From NCBI RefSeq assembly GCF_900129315.1, contig NZ_FQUS01000003.1, positions 1 through 64,000 on the forward strand: a DNA stretch of 64,000 bases, read 5' to 3'. This DNA is from Fodinibius roseus. Lineage in GTDB: Bacteria; Bacteroidota; Rhodothermia; Balneolales; Balneolaceae. Below the pieces are notes generated by a model. The model saw nothing but the letters and a program-made list of their open reading frames with translations, ran no database searches and was not told the DNA's origin. Of this stretch, positions 1 through 9,376 are shown piece by piece (the first letter of the stretch is position 1; each line of letters opens with the position of its first letter). The position numbers and the translations under genes are program-made.

Positions 1-43
1 GGCCTCTGAAATTTTTGAACGCTTATAATATTTGTTATTCATT

Positions 44-82
44 GCATAGCAATATGTTACAAACTTTTATAACATGCTATGC
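44..82. promoter_or_regulatory. Inverted repeat upstream of cdaA
   Basis: The arms GCATAGC (44-50) and ATGTTA (54-59) pair with TAACAT (70-75) and GCTATGC (76-82). This gives 13 base pairs with a 3-nt bulge and a 10-nt loop. No T-run follows, so it is not an obvious intrinsic terminator. The first in-frame ATG of the cdaA frame (74) lies inside the right arm, which is one reason to prefer a later start. It could be an operator or an mRNA structure; its function is unknown. Confidence 0.45.
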
Positions 83-130
83 TTCATAAGACCCTTATTA
101 AAAGAATATTCAGTTAAACGAGGTACCTCC

Positions 131-949
131 TTGATACCCATTGGATTCTTAGAATTCGGACTTAAGGATTTTATTGAAGTCCTTATCATCACCATGGTAT
201 TATTCTACCTTTACCGGTGGATACGGGGGACCTTTGCCATTCAGGCCGCGGTGGGACTCGTTTTTATTATCATCATTAATGCGGCGGTCAGTGCACTGGG
301 GCTTAGTACCATTAATTTTATACTGCGCGGTATTCTGGATGTCGGGGTCCTGGCAGTGTTTATTATTTTTCAGCCCGAAATCCGAAAGCTTCTGTACCGG
401 TTGGGACAGAATACCAATCTCGACCGTTTTTTTGTTCGCTCAAATCCCGATACGGTTATTGACGAAGTCATTGATGCGGTACGCAGTATGTCGCGTTCCC
501 AAACCGGGGCCCTTATCGTGTTTGCCCGCTCCTCTTCGCTGCAGGATTTGGTGGATGTCGGTATAAAACTGGATGCCCGGGTGAATAGTGAACTGTTGCA
601 GACGATTTTTAAAAAGTCGACCCCCCTGCACGACGGTGCCGTCGTGATTCGAAATAACCGGATTGTAGCCGCCAGCTGTTATCTTCCCATATCGCAAAAT
701 CAAAATATATCATCGGTGTTTGGTACCCGTCACCGTGCTGCCGTGGGCATTACCGAGACTAATAATGTATTCGTAGTGGTGGTATCGGAAGAGACGGGGC
801 GTATTTCTATTGCACAGAATGGGTCGCTGACCAGCGGATTGACGATCCAGAAATTAAGGAGTGAGATGCAGGAAGCTCTGGGCGACCAGGATATAGATAA
901 AGATAATGTTGCCTTCTCTTCAGCCAAGTCGGAGCTGAATATAAATTAA
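131..949 (+). CDS. cdaA: Diadenylate cyclase CdaA (c-di-AMP synthase)
   Basis: CdaA makes the second messenger c-di-AMP from two ATP at the inner membrane. The protein has three predicted N-terminal membrane helices (roughly residues 12-80, counted from the TTG start), then a DisA_N/DAC domain. The two catalytic signatures of the family are visible: DGA in LHDGAVVI (about residues 168-170) and RHR in GTRHRAAVG (about 200-202). An in-frame ATG lies at 74, but it falls in a hairpin and would add a charged 19-residue leader ahead of the usual FLxxGxxD opening. The TTG at 131 has GAGG seven bases upstream and gives 272 aa, the normal family size. The stop overlaps the convergent patatin gene by three bases. 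Function is confident; the start is inferred. Confidence 0.9.
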   Translation: MIPIGFLEFGLKDFIEVLIITMVLFYLYRWIRGTFAIQAAVGLVFIIIINAAVSALGLSTINFILRGILDVGVLAVFIIFQPEIRKLLYRLGQNTNLDRFFVRSNPDTVIDEVIDAVRSMSRSQTGALIVFARSSSLQDLVDVGIKLDARVNSELLQTIFKKSTPLHDGAVVIRNNRIVAASCYLPISQNQNISSVFGTRHRAAVGITETNNVFVVVVSEETGRISIAQNGSLTSGLTIQKLRSEMQEALGDQDIDKDNVAFSSAKSELNIN

Positions 950-1893
950 AATGTTATTTCATTATTGGCACCCGAGCGCTTTAACACCTCCCTCGCACGC
1001 TGCTGTCCCCTGTCATACCGGTCTTGTAATACTCCTTCCCCAAAATCGAGTGAATCGCCAAGGATTTGAGTGGGAGCCACAATCGTGGCGTTAATATGCC
1101 TATAGAGCGTGTTGTCAGGTTTTTTGAGGGTGACCCCCTGCCGGCTGGCCTGCCCGACAAGGCGGTTGATTTGCACGAAACGCTGGATGTCTTCAATAAA
1201 AATCTCATCCAGCATCACATCAATAGACCTTTTGCCGATTTGCAGGATGTCATTCACTTCGGCTTCCTCCTGACGGCCGTCAAGAGGCTTCGTGGGGAGA
1301 ATGACAATTTCATCGGGATTATAGGGCAATACCTGGGCAATAGGGGAAATGTGACGGATTCCCCCGTCTACCAGCGTCTGATCATAAAAATCCACGGGCT
1401 CGAACTGGAACGGAATGGCAGAAGAAGCCAAAATACGCAGGATATCATCTTCATCGATCCGGTGTCCCTCCCGCCGGATCGTCGCGTTTACATAATGCCC
1501 GCTTTCAAGGGGCACGAAGCCAAAATGAAAAGGTATTCGAACTTCCTTGCCGAAAAGGTGGTTGGAGAGCAGTCGTTTCAGGGGAGTAAGGTTATTGAGT
1601 CCCCTCGGGGGATCTGCGATCCCTATTTTGTACAACACAAACTGCTTGATAACTTCTCCGAGCGAATGGCTGCGCAGGATATCTTCTTTTCTGATCGTCC
1701 TCCAGAGTTTTTGGAGTTCCGTAAACTGGCGGGTGGCTATCATTGCACCGTTCAATGCGCCCACGCTTACCCCGCTTACCACATCAAATTCATACCCCCG
1801 TTCGCAGAAAATATCAAGAACTCCGACTTGGAACGCCCCCTTGGCACCTCCGCCTGAGAGCACCAGCGCTATTTTCCTGTTTTGTTCAGCCAT
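946..1893 (-). CDS. Patatin-like phospholipase
   Basis: A 315-residue cytoplasmic-type patatin hydrolase. The oxyanion-hole loop GGGAKG is at residues 14-19, the nucleophile elbow GVSVG at 41-45 (Ser43), and the catalytic Asp in VDGG at 176, giving the family Ser-Asp dyad. There is no signal peptide and no C-terminal barrel domain, so it resembles the short RssA/YchK-like patatins rather than outer-membrane fused forms. It would hydrolyse acyl esters such as phospholipids; the substrate cannot be read from the sequence. It starts 12 bp downstream of the meaB stop, so it may be co-transcribed with the mutase genes. Its 3' end overlaps cdaA tail to tail. Confidence 0.85.
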   Translation of the reverse strand: MAEQNRKIALVLSGGGAKGAFQVGVLDIFCERGYEFDVVSGVSVGALNGAMIATRQFTELQKLWRTIRKEDILRSHSLGEVIKQFVLYKIGIADPPRGLNNLTPLKRLLSNHLFGKEVRIPFHFGFVPLESGHYVNATIRREGHRIDEDDILRILASSAIPFQFEPVDFYDQTLVDGGIRHISPIAQVLPYNPDEIVILPTKPLDGRQEEAEVNDILQIGKRSIDVMLDEIFIEDIQRFVQINRLVGQASRQGVTLKKPDNTLYRHINATIVAPTQILGDSLDFGEGVLQDRYDRGQQRAREVLKRSGANNEITF

Positions 1894-1905
1894 TGGAATA
1901 TATAG

Positions 1906-2991
1906 TCATTTAAAATAGGCATCTAATAACTGTTGAGCAGCCCGAAAGGAGCTTAGCTTTCCTTCCAGTACTTTCTGTTCAATAGTCGGTTGCCGTTGCT
2001 TAACTTCGGGATGCTGGAAAAAGTGCTCGTTGAGATGCGTTTCTATCGTATCGTACATCCAGTGCCGGGCCTGCCGGTTGCGCTTTATCTCAAAGTAGCC
2101 GTTCTCCCGGGTCAGTTTGATATACTCCCGGATGAGCTTCCATATATCGTCTATGCCTTCCCCGGTTTGCGCCGAGCAGGTTACGACGTTCGGTTTCCAG
2201 CCCGATGCCGCTTCCGGGTACAGGTGAAGAGCATTTTTGTATTCCCTCACGGCTTGCCGCACCGCTTTTCCCCCCGCCTCGTCAATTTTGTTAATTGCTA
2301 TGGCATCGGCCATCTCCATGATACCCCGCTTGATTCCCTGTAGCTCATCACCGGCTCCGGCCAGCATCAGCAGGAGGAAAAAGTCCACCATTGAATGGAC
2401 GGCCGTTTCAGACTGACCTACGCCGACCGTCTCAATAAAGATGGTATTGTAGCCGGCCGCCTCGCAAAGGTAGATGGTCTCGCGCGTTTTGCGGGCGACG
2501 CCGCCCAGCGATCCCCGGGTGGGAGAGGGACGGATATAGGCCCGGTCGCTGTTGGCCAGCGTTTCCATACGGGTTTTGTCACCGAGGATACTCCCTTTGC
2601 TGCGCGTACTGCTCGGGTCTATGGCCAGCACCGCCAGTCGATGTCCCTTCTTAATGATGCGATTGCCGAGGGTTTCAATAAAAGTGCTTTTACCCACGCC
2701 CGGTACGCCGGTGATACCGATACGAATGCTGTTCCCGCTGTCGGGCAGGCATTGGCCGATAATATCCTGTGCCAATGCACGATGCCCGGGCTTCGTGCTC
2801 TCAATGAGGGTAATCGCTCGGCTTAGCATAGCTCTGTTACCGTTTCGAATGCCTTTTACGTACTCGTTGGCGGACAGCGGTTCCTTTCTCCGGTTAAATT
2901 GTGTTCGGCTGTTCGGGTTGATGGAGGTCTTCCCGTTCGTACCGTCGCCGGCCGGGGAGGAAGAGTCGTTATGTTGGTCTGATTGTGACAC
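1906..2991 (-). CDS. meaB: Methylmalonyl-CoA mutase-associated GTPase MeaB
   Basis: A G3E-family GTPase (MeaB/ArgK, human MMAA) that gates cobalamin loading and protects or reactivates methylmalonyl-CoA mutase. The Walker A loop GVPGVGKST is at residues 95-103, the Mg-binding switch region reads ETVGVGQSE, and the base-specificity motif is NKID. The 361-residue length is normal apart from a polar N-terminal tail of about 40 residues rich in Ser, Asn and Asp. The start is a GTG. It lies 132 bp downstream of mutB on the same strand, which fits the usual mutase-chaperone neighbourhood and supports the assignment over the old arginine-kinase (ArgK) name. Confidence 0.93.
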   Translation of the reverse strand: MSQSDQHNDSSSPAGDGTNGKTSINPNSRTQFNRRKEPLSANEYVKGIRNGNRAMLSRAITLIESTKPGHRALAQDIIGQCLPDSGNSIRIGITGVPGVGKSTFIETLGNRIIKKGHRLAVLAIDPSSTRSKGSILGDKTRMETLANSDRAYIRPSPTRGSLGGVARKTRETIYLCEAAGYNTIFIETVGVGQSETAVHSMVDFFLLLMLAGAGDELQGIKRGIMEMADAIAINKIDEAGGKAVRQAVREYKNALHLYPEAASGWKPNVVTCSAQTGEGIDDIWKLIREYIKLTRENGYFEIKRNRQARHWMYDTIETHLNEHFFQHPEVKQRQPTIEQKVLEGKLSSFRAAQQLLDAYFK

Positions 2992-3123
2992 GGGACAAGT
3001 CTGTTCAAGTTATACCTAAAAGTTATATCGCATAGCACGGACCGGAAAACACAGGGGAGCGCCGGGAGGGGCTCTGTGCTTTCCCTGTGAAGCATGGTGA
3101 AACAGGTTGAAAAAAGGAGAATC

Positions 3124-5262
3124 TTACTTCCCCCCGCTTTCTATCAAAATTTCCAGAATCTGCCGGGCGGCTTTGGAAATGACAGTGCCGGGACCGAAAA
3201 TACCGACTACGCCTTTCTCATAGAGAAACTCATAATCCTGCTGGGGGATAACGCCCCCTACAATGACCATGATGTCGCTGCGTCCCCGTTTTTCAAGTTC
3301 ATCCATGACCTGGGGCACAAGTGTTTTGTGTCCCCCCGCCAGGCTGGATACTCCCAGAATATGCACGTCATTTTCAACCGCCTGACGTGCCGCCTCCTCC
3401 GGCGTCTGAAAGAGCGGACCGATATCCACATCAAAGCCTAAATCCGCAAAGCTGGTCGAGATGATCTTGGCCCCCCGGTCGTGGCCGTCCTGGCCCATCT
3501 TGGCAATCATTATACGGGGACGCCGTCCCTCCAGCTCGGCAAACCGGTCTGCCAGCTGCTGTGCCTTTTTAAAATTTTTATCGTCATCTATTTCTGAAGA
3601 GTACACGCCGGATATTGATCTTACAGTTGCTTTATAACGCCCGAACACTTTTTCCATCGCGTCAGAAATTTCACCCAGAGACGCGCGCTTCCGGGCAGCC
3701 GTTACCGCCGCATCGAGCAGGTTGCCGTCACCGGATTCCGCTACGTTTGTGATGCGGCGCAATGCCGATTGCACCTCCTCTTCATTGCGCTCCTCACGCA
3801 ATTGTTCAAGGCGTCTGAGCTGGGTGGTTCGGACTTTCGCGTTGTCTACCTCAAGAATATCAATCGGTTCTTCTTTGTCAAGGGTATATTTGTTTACCCC
3901 CACAATGGTATCTTTGGCTGAGTCAATACGCGCCTGCTTCCTGGCGGAGGCTTCTTCAATGCGCATTTTTGGGAGACCTGTTTCAATCGCTTTGGCCATG
4001 CCTCCCAGTTCCTCCACTTCCTCGATGAGCTCCCAGGCGCGTCGGGCAATACGATCCGTCAGGTATTCCACATAATAGGAGCCGGCCCAGGGGTCGACGG
4101 CCTTTGTGATTCCCGTTTCTTCCTGGAGATAAATCTGGGTGTTGCGCGCAATGCGGGCCGTGAAATCCGTGGGGAGCGCGATAGCCTCGTCCAGCGCATT
4201 GGTGTGCAGCGATTGGGTGTGTCCCAGCGCGGCGGCCATGGCTTCGATGGTCGTCCGTGCCACGTTATTATAGGGGTCCTGCTCGGTAAGACTCCACCCG
4301 GAGGTCTGGCAGTGGGTGCGCAGGGACATCGACTTGGGATCTTGCGGGTCAAACTGTTTGACCAGCTTGGCCCACAGCATACGTCCGGCGCGCATTTTGG
4401 CGATCTCCATAAAGTGGTTCATCCCGATAGCCCAGAAGAATGAGATACGGGGAGCAAACTCATCAATATCCAGCCCCGCTTCCAGCCCCGTGCGCAGGTA
4501 TTCGAGTCCGTCTGCCAGCGTATAGGCCAGCTCCAGGTCGCAGGTGGCGCCCGCCTCCTGCATATGATAGCCCGAGACCGAAATAGAGTTAAATCTGGGC
4601 ATATGCTCGGAGGTGTACTCGAAAATATCCCCGATAATCCGCATGGACGGTCCGGGGGGATATATATAGGTGTTGCGCACCATAAATTCTTTGAGAATAT
4701 CGTTTTGGATCGTCCCGCTGAGCTGTTCCCTGGCGACGCCCTGTTCTTCCGCCGTAACGATGTAAAAGGCCATAATGGGAATGACCGCCCCGTTCATCGT
4801 CATGGATACCGACATTTGATCCAGCGGGATCTGGTCGAACAATACCTTCATGTCAAGTAGGGAATCGATTGCAACGCCCGCTTTCCCCACATCGCCCGTT
4901 ACCCGTGAATGATCGGAATCGTAGCCGCGGTGCGTCGCCAGGTCAAAGGCCACGGAAAGGCCTTTTTGTCCCTGTGCCAGGTTTCGCCGGTAAAAAGCGT
5001 TGGATTCCTCGGCGGTCGAGAAGCCTGCGTATTGACGGATGGTCCAGGGACGAACGGCATACATCGTTGCATAGGGACCGCGAAGGAAAGGCGGGATACC
5101 GGCCGCATAGTCGAGATGTTCCAGCTCACCGATATCCGATGCATCGAACCGGCCCTTTACCGGGATCTGTTCCGGGGTCGCCCATGTCTCTCCGTTATCC
5201 CCGGTATCAGTATCAGGAGAAAAGACTGGGCTAAAATTGATGTCAGAAAAGTCCGGTCTCAT
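3124..5262 (-). CDS. mutB: Methylmalonyl-CoA mutase, large catalytic subunit
   Basis: The adenosylcobalamin-dependent catalytic subunit, interconverting (R)-methylmalonyl-CoA and succinyl-CoA in propionate and odd-chain or branched-chain catabolism. The 712 residues comprise an N-terminal TIM barrel (for example [18 protein letters not shown] and the [14 protein letters not shown] region) and a C-terminal B12-binding Rossmann domain. The cobalt-ligating DxHxxG signature is DGHDRG, with His at about residue 594. The length matches the large subunit of bacterial heterodimers. It follows mutA after 62 bp that hold an inverted repeat, so the two are almost certainly one transcript. Confidence 0.96.
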   Translation of the reverse strand: MRPDFSDINFSPVFSPDTDTGDNGETWATPEQIPVKGRFDASDIGELEHLDYAAGIPPFLRGPYATMYAVRPWTIRQYAGFSTAEESNAFYRRNLAQGQKGLSVAFDLATHRGYDSDHSRVTGDVGKAGVAIDSLLDMKVLFDQIPLDQMSVSMTMNGAVIPIMAFYIVTAEEQGVAREQLSGTIQNDILKEFMVRNTYIYPPGPSMRIIGDIFEYTSEHMPRFNSISVSGYHMQEAGATCDLELAYTLADGLEYLRTGLEAGLDIDEFAPRISFFWAIGMNHFMEIAKMRAGRMLWAKLVKQFDPQDPKSMSLRTHCQTSGWSLTEQDPYNNVARTTIEAMAAALGHTQSLHTNALDEAIALPTDFTARIARNTQIYLQEETGITKAVDPWAGSYYVEYLTDRIARRAWELIEEVEELGGMAKAIETGLPKMRIEEASARKQARIDSAKDTIVGVNKYTLDKEEPIDILEVDNAKVRTTQLRRLEQLREERNEEEVQSALRRITNVAESGDGNLLDAAVTAARKRASLGEISDAMEKVFGRYKATVRSISGVYSSEIDDDKNFKKAQQLADRFAELEGRRPRIMIAKMGQDGHDRGAKIISTSFADLGFDVDIGPLFQTPEEAARQAVENDVHILGVSSLAGGHKTLVPQVMDELEKRGRSDIMVIVGGVIPQQDYEFLYEKGVVGIFGPGTVISKAARQILEILIESGGK

Positions 5263-5281
5263 AGGTCAATGAAAAGTTACG

Positions 5282-5326
5282 AAATGAAAAATTAAAAATG
5301 GGCAATCTATAATTCATTTTTCATTT
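5282..5326. repeat. Inverted repeat in the mutA-mutB spacer
   Basis: AAATGAAAAAT (5282-5292) is the exact reverse complement of ATTTTTCATTT (5316-5326). The right arm reaches the first bases of the mutA stop codon (5325-5327). It may be a small hairpin adjusting mutA/mutB expression, or the scar of a small AT-rich element comparable to the one at the radC stop near 55.5 kb. There is no T-run typical of a terminator. Confidence 0.5.
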
Positions 5327-7370
5327 ACACATTGTTAATTATGTCGAGTTTTTGCTGGACCTCTTTCAGCGTTTCCAGCACGTTACACCCTGAATGGATG
5401 AAGAGATCCACGCCCGCCTTCCGGTAGGCTTCCACATCTTCTTCCGGGTAGCCGGCTACGGCGAGCAGGGGGAGATGGTCGGCTTCCCCAAGCTGTTTAC
5501 AGAGGGCCGGTACCAGCTGCCTGTACTCTTTATCGGAGCTGCATAAAACGGCGATGTCCGGTTGTTCACGGTTAACTGCTTCTGACGCTTTTGAAATTGT
5601 GTCGAAAGCGATCGGATCGTCAATATCGTACCCCGCGCAGCCGAAGAAGTTCTTGCTGAAGGCCGAGCGCACTTTGCGCATGTTCGGATCTCCGACCGGC
5701 AGGTTGAGTACTTTGGGCGTGGCGGGGTGGTTTTCCGTCGCCAGTCGCAGCTCTTCGAACACCCGGGCGCCGCGGTAGGGGTGCAATAACGCAACTTTTT
5801 TGTCCGAACCCGAACGAAGCATCGAGGCGACATCGCCCAGGGTCGCTCCCCGCTCCAAAAAAGCAGCAAGGTTGCCCACGGAAGGGGATTGTCCCGATGG
5901 CCAGTTTCGATCGGATTGTTCCAGCGTAAAAGTTTGTGCTGATCGGCCCGGTTCGTCCCCCCGCTTCTCATCCGGGTCGGGATACTGGTTGGTCCCCACA
6001 AAAACCCGTTTCCGGCGGGCAACAGCCCGGTCTTTTTCTTGTCGCGATGAGGCGATTGACGACTGCACAAATTCGCTTTCGATGGCGTTGTACATGCCTC
6101 CCCGTTGTTCTATGTCCTGGAACAGCCGCCATGCCTTGCGGGCCATTGTATGACTCAGCTGTTCAATATAATAGGAACCGGCGGCGGGATCCCGGACCTT
6201 TCCCAGGTGTGCTTCCTCACGCATGATGATTTGCGCATTGCGGGCCATGCGTCGGGAGAACCGACCTGGCTCCCGGAAGAGTTCGTCAAAGGGGTGGATG
6301 GTCAGGGCATCACATCCGGCCAGGGCGGCGGACATCCCCTCGGTGGTTGTACGCAGCAGGTTGGTATGGGGATCATAGACCGTCTTGTTCCAGCGCGACG
6401 TTTCTGCATGGATGTAGGCGGGAGACTGCCCCGGGTCGCCTTCAAAAGCCTTGAGCAGGTTGCCCCACAGCAATCGCAGGGCCCGGATTTTGGCTATTTC
6501 TAAAAAGTAAGAGGATCCTGTGGCAACATTAAAGTGCAGCATCCCGGCTATATCATCGGGAGAGTAGCCGTTGTCGGTGAGTATGGCCAGGTATTCAGCA
6601 GCCACTCCCACCGCAAAGCCGAGCTCCTGGATGATCGTTGCCCCGCAGTTGTGATAGATTCGGGTATCTATGGCCAGGGGACGCACGCCCGGCATATGCT
6701 CGTGAGTAAAGGAAGCCAGCGGTAAAATCCGGTCCCGGAGCTCCGGGCGGGAGGGAAGGGAGCCCCGCAGCAGTCCCCCGGCAAAGAGGTCGAATAAGAC
6801 GGAACCCTGCAGGTCCCGGGATGATGCCCCGAAATCGGATTTTTTCTGCCATAACCTGAGCATGCCCAGAAAAGCCGGGGAGAGGAGGCCCGCATCAAAA
6901 TGAACGGGCGTCCGGTCCAGCGGGACCTCATTAAACAGCCGCATAAAATCGGACGCTGTTTGCAGGGGTATCCCATACCCGCAGAACGGTTCATCCCCGG
7001 GGGCGGACCTCAGTTTTGAGGTGATGAACAGGGCCTCGGATCCTCCCCGGAGTGCTTTCCGTATACTCTTGTTCGCTTTTTCGATCGTGGTTGCGGCTAT
7101 CGACGAGCGTATCTCCCACCGGCCGGCCCCACTGGGTATCGGGATCGGCTGATCCCGTTTTTCCAGGTCCTCTCGCCGGTAAAAAGGCAGGGGATCAATA
7201 CCTTCACCGGTATGCCAGCGAAGCTTCTCGCGATAATCAGCTCCGTTGAGATCCGTTTTTATCTTTTCCTCCCACTCCCGGGTCGACACAGGGGGAAACT
7301 CATCGAATAGGCCGGGATAGTCTGTTGATTCGTTTGCCATAACGTTATGCTTGCTTTGAGAAGTATTCAA
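5325..7370 (-). CDS. mutA: Methylmalonyl-CoA mutase, small subunit
   Basis: The non-catalytic partner of MutB. The 681 residues have the mutase TIM barrel (REKLRWHTGEGIDPLPFYRR near the N terminus and KVRDPAAGSYYIEQLSHTMA later) and a C-terminal flavodoxin-like domain. The cobalamin-binding DxHxxG motif is absent from that domain, as expected for the MutA/alpha chain that cannot bind B12. It is the first gene of the mutA-mutB-meaB-patatin run. It is divergent from an acyl-CoA dehydrogenase, which fits a branched-chain amino acid or propionyl-CoA degradation theme. A homologue search should place it with two-subunit mutases rather than isobutyryl-CoA mutase. Confidence 0.93.
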   Translation of the reverse strand: MNTSQSKHNVMANESTDYPGLFDEFPPVSTREWEEKIKTDLNGADYREKLRWHTGEGIDPLPFYRREDLEKRDQPIPIPSGAGRWEIRSSIAATTIEKANKSIRKALRGGSEALFITSKLRSAPGDEPFCGYGIPLQTASDFMRLFNEVPLDRTPVHFDAGLLSPAFLGMLRLWQKKSDFGASSRDLQGSVLFDLFAGGLLRGSLPSRPELRDRILPLASFTHEHMPGVRPLAIDTRIYHNCGATIIQELGFAVGVAAEYLAILTDNGYSPDDIAGMLHFNVATGSSYFLEIAKIRALRLLWGNLLKAFEGDPGQSPAYIHAETSRWNKTVYDPHTNLLRTTTEGMSAALAGCDALTIHPFDELFREPGRFSRRMARNAQIIMREEAHLGKVRDPAAGSYYIEQLSHTMARKAWRLFQDIEQRGGMYNAIESEFVQSSIASSRQEKDRAVARRKRVFVGTNQYPDPDEKRGDEPGRSAQTFTLEQSDRNWPSGQSPSVGNLAAFLERGATLGDVASMLRSGSDKKVALLHPYRGARVFEELRLATENHPATPKVLNLPVGDPNMRKVRSAFSKNFFGCAGYDIDDPIAFDTISKASEAVNREQPDIAVLCSSDKEYRQLVPALCKQLGEADHLPLLAVAGYPEEDVEAYRKAGVDLFIHSGCNVLETLKEVQQKLDIINNV

Positions 7371-7706
7371 AATAATGAGCTTATGGTTACTTTACTAATG
7401 AAATGAATTGAGAAAAGCGTTGTCCCGTGTTGCTTATACCGTCTGACTGGTGCATGACCAAGGCTGTTGTGGAGTTAAAAAAGTCTGTATGCTGCGCCGC
7501 CTGTTGTGTGCTATGTTCTCATTTGAAAGGTCTGTTCAATGGAGCAGGATGCCCCGGCACTCATTGGTGATTTTAGCATTGCCGCAAACAAATTCCCGGC
7601 TGAGAGTAGCGGGCTGGCGGAAGGAAATAGAATCCAACTTTTTAAAATGGAATGCCTATATTTATCTACCAACATCCGAATCGTCTTAATATCAGGAAAA
7701 AGTCTT
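7371..7706. other. Divergent intergenic region, mutA / acyl-CoA dehydrogenase
   Basis: This 336-bp stretch separates two divergent catabolic genes and should hold both promoters. A short open frame crosses it and continues in frame into the dehydrogenase, but its codons do not resemble any acyl-CoA dehydrogenase N terminus. I see no strong palindrome or repeat. A TATATTTA box at 7657-7664 could be the -7 element for the rightward gene, at low confidence. Confidence 0.4.
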
Positions 7707-8870
7707 ATGAAACAAGCCATGGAAAGGACACCCGCATTAACTCAGCTTACAGAAGATGAAAAGATGCTTCAGGATGCTGCGAAAGATTTTGCCGAAAGCC
7801 AGATAAGGCCCAAAACACGGGCGATGGATGAGGACGCAGAATTGGATCCGGAGCTCGTACGGCAGTTTTTTGATATGGGACTTATGGGCATTGAAATTCC
7901 GGAAAAATACCGCGGCGGGGGTGGGACCTTCTTTATGTCCATCGTCGCTATAGAGCAAATTTCCCGGGTTGATGCATCCGTAGGTGTGTTTATGGATGTG
8001 CAGAACACGCTTGTTAACAATGCTTTCCTGAACTGGGCCAATGACGATATAAAGGAGCGGTATCTTCCTCAACTGGCTAATGACAAGGTGGGAGCCTACT
8101 GCCTGTCGGAGGCGGACTCGGGCAGTGATGCCTTTGCTCTCAAGACGACCGCCAGGGAAGAGGGGGATGAGTATGTGTTGAACGGATCAAAATTGTGGAT
8201 TACCAATGCCAAAGAGGCCGATATTTTCCTTGTTTTTGCAAACACCAATCCCGATGCGGGCTATAAAGGAATCACTGCGTTTATTGTTGAACGTGAATTT
8301 GAGGGATTTTCTGTATCCAAAAAGGAAGATAAACTGGGAATCCGCGCCAGCTCAACGTGTGAAATTTTGCTTGAGAATTGCCATGTGCCGAAGAAAAATA
8401 TATTAGGTGACGTCGGCAACGGCTATAAAGTGGCCATTGAAACCCTGAACGAGGGGCGGATTGGGATCGGGGCACAGATGGTGGGCATCGCACAGGGAGC
8501 ACTGGATGCGGCGCTGGGATATACCCAGGAGCGTAAGCAGTTCAAAAAAAAGATTTCCGATTTCCAGGGTGTTCGTTTTCAGCTGGCCAGGATGGCAACG
8601 GATATCGAGACGGCCCGCCTGCTGGTCTATAACTCGGCAAGACTCAAAGAGAATGGCGAGCGTTTTTTAAAAGAAGCCGCGATGGCGAAATATCATGCTT
8701 CCGAGGTGGCGGAAAATGTGAGTTCGCTTGCTGTTGATCTCTTCGGGGGATACGGCTACGTAAAGGAATATCCTGTTGAAAAGTATTACCGGGATGCCAA
8801 AATAGGCAAAATATACGAAGGGACCTCCAATATGCAGCTCAACACCATTTCGAAACTGCTGTTGAAATAG
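7707..8870 (+). CDS. Acyl-CoA dehydrogenase
   Basis: A 387-residue flavoprotein that introduces a 2,3-double bond into acyl-CoA substrates and passes electrons to ETF. Family landmarks include YCLSEADSGSDA, WITNA, NEGRIGIGAQMVGIAQGA and the C-terminal IYEGTSNMQ segment, whose Glu is the catalytic base position in short- and medium-chain enzymes. The frame is open 168 bp further upstream, but homology begins at TQLTEDEKMLQDAAKDFAE. The ATG at 7707 has AGGA nine bases upstream, so I start it there. The overall pattern resembles butyryl/short-branched-chain enzymes; the exact chain length is not determinable. Divergence from the methylmalonyl-CoA genes suggests a shared catabolic role. Confidence 0.92.
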   Translation: MKQAMERTPALTQLTEDEKMLQDAAKDFAESQIRPKTRAMDEDAELDPELVRQFFDMGLMGIEIPEKYRGGGGTFFMSIVAIEQISRVDASVGVFMDVQNTLVNNAFLNWANDDIKERYLPQLANDKVGAYCLSEADSGSDAFALKTTAREEGDEYVLNGSKLWITNAKEADIFLVFANTNPDAGYKGITAFIVEREFEGFSVSKKEDKLGIRASSTCEILLENCHVPKKNILGDVGNGYKVAIETLNEGRIGIGAQMVGIAQGALDAALGYTQERKQFKKKISDFQGVRFQLARMATDIETARLLVYNSARLKENGERFLKEAAMAKYHASEVAENVSSLAVDLFGGYGYVKEYPVEKYYRDAKIGKIYEGTSNMQLNTISKLLLK

Positions 8871-9376
8871 CGGGAAATGAGATGCTTCCTGTGAGCCGTG
8901 AGTCTCACGATTGTATTACGGACAGATGTTCTTCAGGGGGATAATATTTGGCTGCTTATACTTGCAGTAGTGCTTTTTGAGAGAAAAAAGGGGGTTCCGG
9001 ATAAAAAATACCAATTCATTTGGAATGATTTGCTTTAATATTTGTGTTGCATGTGAATGATATGGTACAACTGCATAGCAAACCACAGGTAGCCACTTAA
9101 CCCGTATTTTTTACATATAGCAGGTGGGAACTGCCACAAGCTTATTAACAGTACTGCGTTATTGTTTTCTGCTTACGTTAAGGCAAAACCTAAGGTTGCA
9201 CCCTGTAATAACAGCTATATTAAGCTGTGTGCTATGGTAAATTTCAAAATAATTACTGACTGGTTATGCATGCCTGGGGATCGCAGCGCACTTTTTTGTG
9301 GTTCGATATGCCCGCGATCAATGTTCCCGGTGAGAAATTCGGGGCACCCTTTCTAAATTAAAATAATACTTATCAC
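8871..9376. other. Non-coding stretch of 506 bp
   Basis: No coding frame here has a recognisable product; a 64-codon frame at 9162-9356 has no plausible start context and an unusual Cys-rich composition. I see no tRNA, strong hairpin or repeat. The AT-rich part around 9000-9060 may hold the promoter of the PAS gene. Confidence 0.4.

Noticed and set aside
1066-1857. A 263-codon plus-strand frame across the patatin gene
   Set aside because: The opposite strand has intact catalytic motifs in a normal-length protein; this one is its mirror.
9162-9356. A 64-codon frame in the gap before the PAS gene
   Set aside because: Cys-rich random-looking composition, no ribosome-binding site and no relation to the next gene.
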